The position numbers were made by a program, and so were the translations under genes. Source: Planctomycetota bacterium (GTDB taxonomy: Bacteria > Planctomycetota > Uabimicrobiia > Uabimicrobiales > Uabimicrobiaceae). Taken from it: DNA of 64,000 nucleotides. Within the stretch, counting starts at the first letter, position 1, and each line of letters opens with the position of its first letter. Shown here in pieces: positions 1 through 9,277 of the stretch. Location of the stretch: NCBI GenBank assembly GCA_029260735.1, contig JAJDCR010000084.1, positions 25,179 to 89,178 of the forward strand, read 5' to 3'. The notes under the pieces were generated by a model that saw only the letters and a program-made list of their open reading frames with translations, did not search any database and was not told the DNA's origin.

Positions 1-808
1 TTTCTATAGTGAGTCCAATAGGATGAGTAATTCCAGTTAAGACATCTTCTACACTTGTTCCATCCAGGTTTGCTCTACGTAATCGGTCGGTATCTCGCTC
101 AACCCAATAGACTTTTCCTCCTATTATATCGACTTCTACGCCAGCAGGAGCTGCCAGACCAGTAACAAGAGTTTGTAAGCCACTTCCATCATAGTTAGCT
201 CTTTGCAAAAGTCCTGCAGAGTGGTCGGTCCAGTAGACCTTTTCTCCTAAGGGGTCCACGGAGAGGTCGCGGCTAAGGGATAGTCCAGAGACAACTGTTT
301 CGGCTCCCGATCCGTCAAGGTTAGCTCGTCGAATTTGGGTTTCTTCGGACCAATAGATTTTTCCATTTAGAAGATCTAGATCCGTCTTACGCGCACTTGT
401 ACTCACATTGAGAATAGTTTCGGCTCCTGAGCCATCCAAGTTTGAGCGACGTAGAAGACCATTGGAAAATTCCGACCAGTAGATTTTTCCTCCATTTAAA
501 TCAAGAGAAAGTCCGAGAGAGTGGGCTCCGTTAATGATCACTTCTACTCCCGAGCCATCTAAATTAGCTCGAGCTATTTGGTCGGTGGTAAAGTCCACCC
601 AGTAAAATTTGTTGCCGATCGTGTCAACAGCAACATCTTGAAGATTAGGAAAGCTTCCTCCCGAAAGTAATAATTGGCGATTGCTTCCGTCATCGTTTAT
701 TCTTTCGATGCGCTCATCAACATTATCAGTCCAATATAGAGTAATGGCTGTGCTATAGGGTAAGAGTAAAAGCAAAAGAACAAACATGTATTTCAGATAA
801 GAGAGCAT
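1..808 (-). CDS. Secreted YWTD-repeat beta-propeller protein, 3' end cut by window edge
   Basis: I translated the minus strand from the ATG at 806-808 and it stays open to base 1, giving about 269 codons without a stop. The N-terminus is a signal peptide with a Leu-rich core (residues about 8-17). Six repeats of roughly 43 residues follow, each with a YWTD-like core (YWTD, YWVD, YWSE, YWSE, YWTD, YWVE) and an RANLDGSG-like segment, the pattern of LDL-receptor class B repeats. Six such blades normally close one beta-propeller, a likely extracellular binding module. What follows beyond the window is unknown; a PEP-CTERM or other anchor is possible. Seen: repeats and signal. Inferred: secretion. 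Ligand unknown. Confidence 0.85.
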   Translation of the reverse strand, partial: MLSYLKYMFVLLLLLLPYSTAITLYWTDNVDERIERINDDGSNRQLLLSGGSFPNLQDVAVDTIGNKFYWVDFTTDQIARANLDGSGVEVIINGAHSLGLSLDLNGGKIYWSEFSNGLLRRSNLDGSGAETILNVSTSARKTDLDLLNGKIYWSEETQIRRANLDGSGAETVVSGLSLSRDLSVDPLGEKVYWTDHSAGLLQRANYDGSGLQTLVTGLAAPAGVEVDIIGGKVYWVERDTDRLRRANLDGTSVEDVLTGITHPIGLTIE

Positions 809-1250
809 GACTTTTTCCTCAACAAAAGGTTGAATTATCTTGAATTGTGTTTCCTATTAGCGGCTATTTGTATCGAAAGTAGAAAAATTCTTAAAGATAA
901 AAGAGAATTATTTCTACTATAATTGTAAAAAAAATAGAGAAGATTACCATAGAATTTTCAATTTTTTTAAGAAAATCTACAAAATAGAATTTAGAGACAG
1001 TCTACACTTGTAGAAAGAAAATTCTGAAAATAGTGCTTGTAAATCATTTCCATATTGATTAATCTAAAAGATCAAAACTCAATCTCAGTCATCTATTACT
1101 TGTATTCAAGTAATACCAAGCCTTCGGTACAATATCATTTAATAATTATCTATCAAATATCCATTCCATCTTTACCGCTCAGGATTATCAGCTTTAGAAA
1201 CTTCATTTATTATTTATAAAGAAACAACCTATCAATTTTTGGAAAGAAAT
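809..1250. other. Intergenic region with a short perfect palindrome
   Basis: This stretch separates the divergent YWTD gene and the small membrane-protein gene and should hold promoters for both. It is very AT-rich. The only clear structure is an 8-bp perfect inverted repeat with a 4-nt loop at 1095-1114 (ATTACTTG/CAAGTAAT). It has no T-run after it, so an operator is as likely as a hairpin. No RNA gene or ORF is convincing. Confidence 0.4.
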
Positions 1251-1757
1251 ATGAAAAAAAATATTATTGTTCCCTTTACTCCCATTTATACTTGGGTAGG
1301 TGTCATTTTTGGACTCATTTTAACGATACTTGGCATTGCTGGCCCATTCGCTCCCCACCCTTTCCCTTTACCTGTAACCGCTCTATTTATTTTAGTGGGC
1401 GTAACTATCACCTTAATATCCGCTCATTACGTCAAAAATCCAAAAGTAATGCTCGAATTTAAACCTAATGCCATTTATATAAGTAGCCACAAAAAGGAAA
1501 TTCCCTATAACCATATTGTTTCAGCATTCTACGTTAAAAGGGGAATAAATGATCAGCGCAGTTATATCGGCCTTACCTTAACAGAAAAAGGGAAACAAAC
1601 ACACCACAACACAATGGTAGCAAACTTGGTAAAGCAATTCGAAAATGTAGACTGGGTAATTGGAACCCAACTCTTAGCCTTTGGAGGCAAAGGCCCTATT
1701 TCCACAATGGATGACCTCCTAAATGAAATCAACTCTCGTTCTACCGGAGAAAAATAG
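1251..1757 (+). CDS. Small membrane protein with cytoplasmic C-terminal domain (STM3941-like)
   Basis: A protein of 168 residues. Two hydrophobic helices near the N-terminus (about residues 10-32 and 40-58) are followed by a soluble domain of about 100 residues. The ATG at 1251 is preferred over an in-frame TTG at 1239 because GGAAAG at 1241-1246 sits at ribosome-binding distance from it. The layout of two helices plus a PH-like beta domain recalls the STM3941 family of uncharacterised proteins; this is a weak resemblance. It stands alone, flanked by intergenic DNA on both sides. Function unknown. Confidence 0.7.
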   Translation: MKKNIIVPFTPIYTWVGVIFGLILTILGIAGPFAPHPFPLPVTALFILVGVTITLISAHYVKNPKVMLEFKPNAIYISSHKKEIPYNHIVSAFYVKRGINDQRSYIGLTLTEKGKQTHHNTMVANLVKQFENVDWVIGTQLLAFGGKGPISTMDDLLNEINSRSTGEK

Positions 1758-1903
1758 AGCCTTTTACGCACTATTTATACGATACCTGAAAAACATGCAT
1801 TTAATCTAGGCCCATATTTTATAAGGTTTAGTTACGCCAGGCACCAGTAGCATTAAGTTAAGCTATAGCCTTTGTATTTTTTTCCTCTCCGCGGTAGATT
1901 TTG

Positions 1904-2045
1904 AGAAGAAAAGAATTTCACGCAAAGACGCAAAGATCGCAAAGAAGAAGAGGAATGGAAGAAGGAAGAAGTTTCATTTTATTAACAGGAACTTTTCTCT
2001 TCTTCTTTGCGATCTTTGCGTCTTTGCGTGAAATTCTTTTCTTCT
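1904..2045. repeat. Long perfect inverted repeat, 49-bp arms
   Basis: Arms 1904-1952 and 1997-2045 are exact reverse complements over 49 bp, with a 44-nt purine-rich loop. Each arm carries the CGCAAAGACGCAAAG-type sequence seen as dispersed repeats in several bacterial genomes. A decayed relative (CTACGCAAAGACACAAA) lies near 21292. The rest of the 1758-2154 intergenic stretch holds no gene I can support. It could act as a terminator between the convergent genes at 1251 and 2155, or be a small non-autonomous repeat element. Confidence 0.85.
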
Positions 2046-2154
2046 TTCCATTTTCTTTTACGACCTTCGCGTGAGCAACAAGTCACAAAATTATGTGTAT
2101 AAAAGTAAGCATAAAACCCCTGGCTACCTGCCTCAGTCGCTACGCGACCATAAA

Positions 2155-3786
2155 CTAAAACTTACTGCGGAAAATATTGCGTGCGACTAGGCCAAAAATC
2201 AAGGTCATAATAGCAAGAACTCCCATCGTTTCATTGGCATCCATTCCACAAAAAACAGCGGTGAACCAATAGAAAGCCGAGGAAAAAAACATTCCAGTGA
2301 AATTACAGAGGTTGTTCATCGAAAGAACGCGTCCCTTTTTATCTTCGGGAGCAGCTTCCTGGAGAAAAGCTTGCACAGGAACCACGGCTAAAGCAAAAAC
2401 TACTCCGGCAAAGAAGAGAATTCCTCCTAATAAAATCGTCTTTGCTTTAGTATTGTCTTGTACGTCTAACGCATCGATAGCGTAGGGTAGAAAAAACACA
2501 GCAATTAAAGCTCCCACAACGAAAAAGGAACCTTGGGGAATCAATTTAAAGTTGATACTATCTCCTGAAAGTTTTGCTGCACAAACACTTCCCAAAGCAA
2601 TCCCTAAGGAAAGCAGAGCTAGCGTATAGCTGGTTTCAATATCAGATAACTTTAAAAGAATGATTCCGTAATCATTAATTCCGAGCATAATGACAGTACC
2701 AAGAAACCAGAGATAAGTATTGGATAAAACTCCTGCTCGGAGGAGAGAAGTTTCTCCGAGCATTTTCCAGTTACTCATAAAACCAGATATGGGGTTTATA
2801 AAATCAGTTTCTGGGGAAGAGGGGGGAAGTTTTTTTACTCCATACGAAGTCAATGTTCCCAGTGCGGCAATCAAAACAAAAAGTAAACAAGCCCAGTGCA
2901 GTTGCTGACTTTTCTTGATTTCTTTCGGGTAGGCGTCTTCTAAAAGTAAGCGATTGGTATGAGGAATTCCTCGCCCTTCTATCTCTTTATTTGCGATCAT
3001 TTTTTTTGTGGCAGAAGAAAGCTTAACTTCGGCAAATATCTCTGAAGAGTAGATAACCTTATCGTTATTAACAACGGCATTTAGGCCATCGATTAAGTTT
3101 GCTTTCCAGTTTTCAGGAAGCTTCTCAGAAGCCTTATCAGCTTTCTCTATCATCTCTTTTGTTACTGCAGGGAATTTAGAGATCAGGTGTAAAGAAACGG
3201 GGTCTTCTTGGGCTTTTACTTTCCAGACAAGTTCTTTGGAATTGTGAAAGCTACTTTCTTTGAAAGAGGTGGAGCCAAAGCCTTCCTTTAATACTCCCGC
3301 CGCTCCTGTTCCAACGATGATCGCCATAAAAGTGGTCAGAAGAATTACCCCATTTCCTCGGGAAAGATCTTTCTTCGGTAAAAGCTCAGGGAGAACTCCA
3401 TATTTTGACGGACCAAAAAGCGCACTTTGTGTTCCCATAAAAAAAAGAGTTAGGAAAAGAAAATTGCGCTCTTGCAGATAAAAAGCAAGCATGGCACTGA
3501 GCATAACCCCCACTTCCATCCACTTGGCAATGACAATAATAGTTCTTTTACTATAGCGGTCCGCGGCAACTCCAGCATGAATGGAGAAAAGAATAAAAGG
3601 GAGAGGAAAAAGTAAACCGGCAATGGAATTATAGAGTTTTCCGTCAGTAGAACTGGCTGCTGTGGCAAACATAAATAAAACGAGTAATTGCTTAAATAAG
3701 TTGTCGTTGAAAGCTCCTAAAAATTGAGTGACGACCAAGGAGCTAAATGATTTATCCTTAAGCACAGAAAAAACGCCTTTTGACAT
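2155..3786 (-). CDS. MFS transporter, LplT-like, with a large hydrophilic insert
   Basis: 543 residues. The N-terminus (FLGAFNDNLFKQ, then LFGPSKYGVLPELL) matches the LplT lysophospholipid-transporter branch of the major facilitator superfamily, which flips lysophospholipids across the inner membrane for re-acylation. About twelve hydrophobic segments are visible. LplT itself is about 400 residues; the excess is a hydrophilic segment of about 120 residues (roughly 170-295) after the fifth or sixth helix. The same segment occurs in MFS halves of fused acyltransferase proteins, but no acyltransferase gene is adjacent. The ATG has a good upstream GGAGAG. Substrate is inferred from family only. 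Confidence 0.8.
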   Translation of the reverse strand: MSKGVFSVLKDKSFSSLVVTQFLGAFNDNLFKQLLVLFMFATAASSTDGKLYNSIAGLLFPLPFILFSIHAGVAADRYSKRTIIVIAKWMEVGVMLSAMLAFYLQERNFLFLTLFFMGTQSALFGPSKYGVLPELLPKKDLSRGNGVILLTTFMAIIVGTGAAGVLKEGFGSTSFKESSFHNSKELVWKVKAQEDPVSLHLISKFPAVTKEMIEKADKASEKLPENWKANLIDGLNAVVNNDKVIYSSEIFAEVKLSSATKKMIANKEIEGRGIPHTNRLLLEDAYPKEIKKSQQLHWACLLFVLIAALGTLTSYGVKKLPPSSPETDFINPISGFMSNWKMLGETSLLRAGVLSNTYLWFLGTVIMLGINDYGIILLKLSDIETSYTLALLSLGIALGSVCAAKLSGDSINFKLIPQGSFFVVGALIAVFFLPYAIDALDVQDNTKAKTILLGGILFFAGVVFALAVVPVQAFLQEAAPEDKKGRVLSMNNLCNFTGMFFSSAFYWFTAVFCGMDANETMGVLAIMTLIFGLVARNIFRSKF

Positions 3787-3882
3787 ACGACTCTCCTAAT
3801 TTAAGCGCGGCTTGCATAATTTTATTAAGATACTTGAAATATTTTAACGAAAAGAAAGGTCTTCTACAAGGAAAGAAAATAC

Positions 3883-4548
3883 TCAGACTTGTCCATACTG
3901 GCAAATTCCAATGCGAGGAGAATTCTTCACTTGGAGAAATCGGTCGTTTCCACAATCATGTTCATCGATACAGTCTTGGCAAAACCAACACCCTAGTGAT
4001 CCTGTGCATTCACTGCAGATAAGAGCAGCAACGTCGCCACAGTAATCACAGCTTATATCAGGAGGATTATTGCGGGCCAAAACTTGAAAGGATTCGGGAA
4101 AGTTTTCTGTTGTTTCTTCGACAACTCGAACAAACAAATCGGTGGGATTGCCTAAATCATAGACGTAGGTAAATTCTAAACCGGGTTTAAGAATGTCCCC
4201 AAGCTCTATATCCATTCCCAATCCCTCCATTTCCTCTAGCATTTTCTCAGAAAGAAAAACATCCCCTTTTATTTTAAAAACGCTCATATGCCCGCAGCAT
4301 TCCATCCAAGTTGCGCGAAGTAATTCATCTAGTTCCTGCAAAAGCATATCTTCTCTCGCTTTTAAGTGAAGCCAGTAAGCGGGTATATAGACTCCTTCTA
4401 TGATGAGATGAAAGGTGTGATCAAATCCATCGGAAAAATCTTTTTTGGATTTTTTTTGACATGCTTTTAAGTGTCGTAAAATACCATTTTTACTATAATT
4501 CTTACAACAAAGATAGCATTGTCCTGTAAAGCTACTATCTAAACTCAT
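3883..4548 (-). CDS. Zinc-finger protein with pRiA4b ORF-3-like domain
   Basis: 221 residues in three parts. An N-terminal Cys2-His-Cys finger is at about residues 12-30 (CYLCCKN, then HLKAC). A middle region (about 45-150) begins FHLIIEG and looks like the plasmid pRiA4b ORF-3-like fold. A C-terminal Cys/His cluster (about 168-200, with CDYC, CSEC, CWFCQDC and HDC) resembles a B-box or MYND-type treble clef. Its ATG overlaps the stop of the upstream kinase by ATGA, so the two are translationally coupled. Probably a nucleic-acid- or protein-binding regulator; the function is not known. Confidence 0.7.
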   Translation of the reverse strand: MSLDSSFTGQCYLCCKNYSKNGILRHLKACQKKSKKDFSDGFDHTFHLIIEGVYIPAYWLHLKAREDMLLQELDELLRATWMECCGHMSVFKIKGDVFLSEKMLEEMEGLGMDIELGDILKPGLEFTYVYDLGNPTDLFVRVVEETTENFPESFQVLARNNPPDISCDYCGDVAALICSECTGSLGCWFCQDCIDEHDCGNDRFLQVKNSPRIGICQYGQV

Positions 4549-5402
4549 GATGATTTCTTTCCACTTCTTAAAAGGTAGTTGAATAACGGGTGAATGGGGC
4601 TAGCTGTAAATAATTGCCAGTTAGGGATTCCTTCTCTCTCTAAGGTATTTCCTAAAATGGGAACAAAGTTTTTTGCCACTCCTCCCATCAAAATGACCCG
4701 AGGATTTTCTTGGAAAATACAGTGTTTTAAGTAGTCTCGAATGAATATTTCAAATTGACTTTCTAGAAAAAGTCTAACTTCTTCCTCTTGTTGGTATTTA
4801 CACAAAAAGTAAGTTTGCTTTGCCAAAAAATCACCCAAAGGGGCTTTGTAGACTTGTTCTGAGATCTGGTCTTTTTTTAGACCCGTGTGTTCTTGGTAGT
4901 GTTGCTGTAGCTCGTGAGATATTTGTCCTGATAGATACAATCGAATCCACTCTTTTCCGAGAGAGATTCCTCCTCCTTCATCTCCTAGTAAAAAGCCCCA
5001 CCCTCCTGCTCGATTTAAAACTCGATTCCCGTTGTAAAAAAAAGCCACTGATCCTGTTCCTAATATACCAATTGTGCCGGGCTTATCCGCTAAAGCAGCA
5101 TAAGCACAAGCGAGTAAATCGGATTCTATCCAAATTCTTTCTACTCCAGGAAGCTCTTTTTGGAAAATATCATAGATAAGTTTTTTATTTTTTTCATTTC
5201 CTAAACCAGCTCCAAAAAAATAAATGGCAAGAGGAGTTGTTCCCAGCCAGGGAATTATTTTTTTTCGCAAAACGGCTCGGATTTCTTGCTCGGTTTTTCC
5301 ATTGGGATTTAGCCCGGCGGTTTGTATGGTTCTTGCTGACTCTAGACTGGAACCAAAAATCCAGTCCGTTTTACTCCCGCCACTTTCCGCTAGAAGTAAC
5401 AT
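4545..5402 (-). CDS. BadF/BadG/BcrA/BcrD-type kinase, likely N-acetylglucosamine kinase
   Basis: 285 residues. The N-terminal phosphate-1 motif (LLAESGGSKTDW), a GILGTGSVA phosphate-2 motif near residue 115, and GDEGGGISLG near residue 142 place it in the ASKHA superfamily, in the branch holding bacterial GlcNAc-kinase-like proteins. It would phosphorylate an amino sugar with ATP in the cytoplasm, for example during peptidoglycan recycling. A start at 5402 is supported by TGAGGGAA upstream. It is the first gene of a two-gene unit with the zinc-finger gene. The substrate is inferred from the family. Confidence 0.75.
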   Translation of the reverse strand: MLLLAESGGSKTDWIFGSSLESARTIQTAGLNPNGKTEQEIRAVLRKKIIPWLGTTPLAIYFFGAGLGNEKNKKLIYDIFQKELPGVERIWIESDLLACAYAALADKPGTIGILGTGSVAFFYNGNRVLNRAGGWGFLLGDEGGGISLGKEWIRLYLSGQISHELQQHYQEHTGLKKDQISEQVYKAPLGDFLAKQTYFLCKYQQEEEVRLFLESQFEIFIRDYLKHCIFQENPRVILMGGVAKNFVPILGNTLEREGIPNWQLFTASPIHPLFNYLLRSGKKSS

Positions 5403-5521
5403 ACTATTCCCTCAGCGGAATCACTCAAGGAAAGTTTTCTTGAGTTTACAAATGCAATAAAAAATAGGTAGGTAAAAAGCAATTTACAAATTCCTCTGTT
5501 TTTTTTTTAGAAAAACTTTTG

Positions 5522-5746
5522 TATAATTAAGATGCACCCTAAAACAAAGTCAAACCAATTACACGTAGACAAAACTTGTTTCTTATGGTACAGCAACAAG
5601 ACCATTTTTCCAAAGCACAATTTAAAAAATTTTTCCTGTCATACTTGGGACTAACACGCCCTAGCAACATGTAGAGGGATTTCTAAGAGAAATTACAAAA
5701 AATATTTCAAATTTTTTTTGACGGAACCTAATTTTGTAATAAACTC
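5522..5746 (+). promoter_or_regulatory. Promoter candidates before the histidine-kinase operon
   Basis: The 379-bp gap 5403-5781 has no gene. Two candidate promoters are visible on the plus strand: a perfect TATAAT at 5522-5527 with only a T-run upstream, and TTGACG at 5718-5723 with TAAACT at 5740-5745 (16-bp spacer). The second would give a short leader before the ATG at 5782. Both are pattern matches only. Confidence 0.3.
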
Positions 5747-5781
5747 TTACATAACCCGACCAATAAAATGAGGAAAATTTT

Positions 5782-7656
5782 ATGGATGTTAATTTTTTTG
5801 TTATTTTAGGTGATAGTAAAGAGGAAAAAAACTACAGCCTTTCTAATGGCACTACTATCTCTGTGGGAAGAGACTCTGCTTGTGATATGCCTTTGGAAAT
5901 GCCGAATGTATCCCACAAGCATTGTATTCTTTACTACCAAAATGAGGTGCTTATTTTAGAAGATGTCGGAAGTTCCAACGGAACTTACGTCAATGGCTTA
6001 AAGATAAGCAAAAGTATAGTCTCGGTGGGAGACTTTATCCAAATTGGTAGTTTTAAGATATACGTTCAAAATATCTATGCGGATAATTCAGAAAAAGATG
6101 AAAAAGGAACGGGACGAGTTCCCAGCGTGGAAACAGCTAGCCGGTTGAAGTTAGATCGAAGCAAAACAGCTCCCCAAAAGGCTGTTGATATGCGAACCAC
6201 TCTTCAACCCCTTTCTGAAATCACTGAAATGATGCAAAACCCTAAGTACCGAGAGACCCTAGGGGGAAACATCATTTACAAGAAAAGCAAAAAAGATCCT
6301 GCTTTTGCTGAAATCCTCGAAACGGATCACAATCGTTTAAAAAAGAGTCTAGAATTACTTCATGATATTGGTCGAATTATTTCCCAACATTCTGATTTCG
6401 AAAGTCTAATGTTTTCTATTTTGGAAAAGCTACTCTCGTACTTGGAAGTTGCTCGCGGGTGTTTACTTTTCAAAACAAAGTCTTCTCAGCGCGGTTTCTC
6501 TTCTCTTTTTCTATCTCCTTCAGGAGAAACGGGAAAGTTTACCAACGAAGAATTTATGATTAGTCGCTCCGTTTTACAAGCCGCTCTCAATGAAGGGGTC
6601 GGAACAGTTAGTGCAAATACTTTGGCAGACTCTCGCTTTGAAGAAAACTCCAGTGCTCGTAAACTCAATATCCAGTCCGTTGTTTGCGTTCCTTTGGAAG
6701 GGCACAGTGGTATTCTCGGCGCTCTTTATTTAGACTCCACCTGGCACAACCGCAGATTTCGCCAAGAAGATTTAGATATTGTTACTGCTATTGGTCGTCA
6801 AGTAGGGCTTGTCATCGAAAGAATGCAAGCTGTTGATGCTTTGCAGAGAACCAATGAAAGATTAGAGGATTTAGTGAAGGAGCGAACTTCTGAGCTTATG
6901 GATAGTCGTCAGAAAGCTTTGGAAGCAAATCGAGCAAAAAGTGCTTTTTTAGCTAATATGAGCCATGAACTAAGAACTCCTCTTAATGCAATTATCGGAT
7001 ATAGTGAGCTTATTTTAGAGGATTCGGAAGAAGAAGAAAGTATTAAAACGGAAATCCTAAGGCCCGATTTAAAGAAGATCAGTACTGCCGGGAAACATCT
7101 TTTAGCCTTGATCAACGATATTTTAGATATATCGAAAATTGAGTCCGGAAAAATAGAATTCTTTCCGGAAAAATTTACCATTGATCATTTGGTTGAAGAA
7201 GTGAAAATGACGATCCAAACTTTGATCGAAAAGAATAAAAATACTTTTGAGATTCGATCTGATCCCAATATGGGATCTATGTTTTCTGATCTAACTAAGC
7301 TCCGGCAATGCATTTTTAATCTTTTGGCAAACGCAGCCAAGTTCACTGAAAATGGTAAAATCACTCTGGATATATCCTTAAAACAAGAAAATGATCAAGA
7401 TTGGATCATCTTCTCTATTAGTGATACGGGTATTGGAATTAGTGCTGAACAGAAAACAAAGCTCTTTAAAGCCTTTTCTCAGGTAAGCACGTCTAATTCT
7501 CGCCGCCATGAGGGGGCTGGTTTAGGTTTGGCCATTAGTCAAAGAATATGCCAATTGATGGGCGGAGAAATCTATGTTAAAAGCAAGATTGATGAGGGAT
7601 CAACTTTCATTATTCATGTACCTCGAGATTTAAAACAAAATAACATTGTGGAGTAA
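5782..7656 (+). CDS. Cytoplasmic FHA-GAF sensor histidine kinase
   Basis: 624 residues with no membrane segment. An FHA domain spans about residues 25-95 (SVGRDSACD, then VSHKHC and GSSNGTYVNG), a phosphothreonine-peptide reader. A GAF domain spans about 200-350. A short coiled coil (350-390) leads to a HisKA domain with SHELRTP and phospho-acceptor His395. The HATPase domain shows N-box NLLANAAKF, DTGIGIS and GAGLGLAIS. There is no receiver domain and no response regulator gene nearby, so output must go elsewhere. It ends 9 nt before a sodium:solute symporter gene, implying one transcript. Combining phosphopeptide recognition with a His kinase suggests cross-talk with Ser/Thr kinases; this is inference. 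Confidence 0.92.
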   Translation: MDVNFFVILGDSKEEKNYSLSNGTTISVGRDSACDMPLEMPNVSHKHCILYYQNEVLILEDVGSSNGTYVNGLKISKSIVSVGDFIQIGSFKIYVQNIYADNSEKDEKGTGRVPSVETASRLKLDRSKTAPQKAVDMRTTLQPLSEITEMMQNPKYRETLGGNIIYKKSKKDPAFAEILETDHNRLKKSLELLHDIGRIISQHSDFESLMFSILEKLLSYLEVARGCLLFKTKSSQRGFSSLFLSPSGETGKFTNEEFMISRSVLQAALNEGVGTVSANTLADSRFEENSSARKLNIQSVVCVPLEGHSGILGALYLDSTWHNRRFRQEDLDIVTAIGRQVGLVIERMQAVDALQRTNERLEDLVKERTSELMDSRQKALEANRAKSAFLANMSHELRTPLNAIIGYSELILEDSEEEESIKTEILRPDLKKISTAGKHLLALINDILDISKIESGKIEFFPEKFTIDHLVEEVKMTIQTLIEKNKNTFEIRSDPNMGSMFSDLTKLRQCIFNLLANAAKFTENGKITLDISLKQENDQDWIIFSISDTGIGISAEQKTKLFKAFSQVSTSNSRRHEGAGLGLAISQRICQLMGGEIYVKSKIDEGSTFIIHVPRDLKQNNIVE

Positions 7657-7665
7657 ATTTTTTTT

Positions 7666-9264
7666 ATGGATACACTCGCCCCCCTAGATTGGTTTGTACT
7701 AGCTATTTATGCTCTCATTGTTGTTGCGATAGGAGTTTATACAGGACGCAAAGAGAAAAACACCGATGACTACTTTCTCGGTGGTCGCCAAATGCCGTGG
7801 TGGGCGGTCATGATATCGATTTACGCAACTTCCCTTTCTGCTTTGACCTTTATTGGAGTTCCTGGTGCAGCTTACATGGAGGACTTTCGATACTTACAGT
7901 TTGCCTTAGGGGACTTGGTTGGACGAGTGATCATCTCTTTCCTCCTTTTGACAGCTTACTACAAGCAAAGAGTAACTACTGTTTACCAGCTTTTAGGGGA
8001 ACGATTTGGCCCGAGAAGCCAAGATGCCGGAACTCTATTTTTTTTAGTAACTCGACTTTTGGCTAGTGGAGTACGTTTGGCGGGTTGTGCCATCGCTTTA
8101 GCGGTGGTCTTTCAAATCAATTTTAATGTAGCAATTGCCCTTATTGCCTTTGTTGCTCTCGTCTACACAATGGCAGGAGGGATTAAAGCGGTTATCTGGA
8201 CTGATACGATGCAGTTCATTCTGTTTATGTTAGCAGCAGGAATTGCTCTTTTTACTGTAATTACTGCTCTACCTAATGGATTTAGTGATTTTATCCAAAT
8301 AGGAAATGAAGGGAATAAATTTAAGATATTTCATTTTTCTTTCAAATCTTCTGATCCCGACTATTGGCTAAGCCTAAGTAATCCAAAATCACTTTTAGCA
8401 GGCTCCCTCTTTGGTTGTTTTTCTGTTGTGGCAGCTTTGGGAACAGACCAAGACCTTGTTCAAAGGATGCTCACTTGCAAAAAAGTGGGGGAAAGCCAGC
8501 GAGCCCTTCTTGTCACGGCGATTCTTAATTTTCCCATCACTCTATTGTTCCTTAGTGTGGGAAGCGCTCTTTTTATCTACTACCAAACTTTTCCCGATCC
8601 ACAAGTTTTAAATTACGTACAAGCGAATGAAGCCGATAAAATCTTTCCTCACTTTATATTAACCGTTCTCGCTCCTGGAGTACGTGGTCTTTTAGTGGCA
8701 GGCCTTCTCGCTGCGGCTATGTCTTCTCTTGACTCAGCCTTAAACGCTCTTGCATCTACAGCCTACATCGACATTTATAAACGCTATTTCCGCTCCGACT
8801 GCGACGATAAGAAAGCGGTTCAAATTTCTCGAAACTTTGTTGTTCTTTTTGCTGTTATTCTTGCACTTATTGCAATGAGCTTTGGAAAAACGGACTCTAT
8901 TCTCTGGTTAGGATTTAAAGTTGTCGGCTACACTTATGGAGCTTTACTCGGAATATTTATGCTCGCGGTTTTAGCACCCCCGAATAAGGGAAACGACAAA
9001 ATGAATTTTGTTGCCATGGTGAGCAGTATTTTTGTCGTAATTTTCTTGACCAATGCAAATTTGCCAATGGGTCTTGAACAAGTACGTGAATACCTATTCA
9101 TCGTGCTTCTAAAAATGTTTTCTTTTGGCACGCTTAGTTTACAAGAAATAAGAGAGTTTGCAACTAAACCCATTGCTTGGCCCTGGTCGATCGTTATTGG
9201 CTCCTGCTGGACTTTTGGTTTCGCTTATTTATTTTCAAACGACAAAATGGAAAAGACAATTTAG
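7666..9264 (+). CDS. Sodium:solute symporter (SSS family)
   Basis: 532 residues with about 13 hydrophobic helices. Family signatures include DYFLGGRQMPWWAVMIS near the first two helices, the TMAGGIKAVIWTD stretch and a GLLAAAMSSLDSALN stretch near residue 350 that lines the sodium site. It imports a small organic solute with sodium across the inner membrane; the substrate cannot be read from sequence. It lies 9 nt after the histidine kinase and 13 nt before a small membrane protein gene. In CbrA-type sensors an SSS domain is fused to a histidine kinase, so this symporter may feed a signal to its neighbour. Confidence 0.92.
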   Translation: MDTLAPLDWFVLAIYALIVVAIGVYTGRKEKNTDDYFLGGRQMPWWAVMISIYATSLSALTFIGVPGAAYMEDFRYLQFALGDLVGRVIISFLLLTAYYKQRVTTVYQLLGERFGPRSQDAGTLFFLVTRLLASGVRLAGCAIALAVVFQINFNVAIALIAFVALVYTMAGGIKAVIWTDTMQFILFMLAAGIALFTVITALPNGFSDFIQIGNEGNKFKIFHFSFKSSDPDYWLSLSNPKSLLAGSLFGCFSVVAALGTDQDLVQRMLTCKKVGESQRALLVTAILNFPITLLFLSVGSALFIYYQTFPDPQVLNYVQANEADKIFPHFILTVLAPGVRGLLVAGLLAAAMSSLDSALNALASTAYIDIYKRYFRSDCDDKKAVQISRNFVVLFAVILALIAMSFGKTDSILWLGFKVVGYTYGALLGIFMLAVLAPPNKGNDKMNFVAMVSSIFVVIFLTNANLPMGLEQVREYLFIVLLKMFSFGTLSLQEIREFATKPIAWPWSIVIGSCWTFGFAYLFSNDKMEKTI

Positions 9265-9277
9265 AATAGGAGATAAC

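Noticed and set aside
9158..9277. Longer start for the small membrane protein
   Set aside because: It would overlap the symporter gene by over 100 bp; the ATG at 9278 has an AGGAG box.
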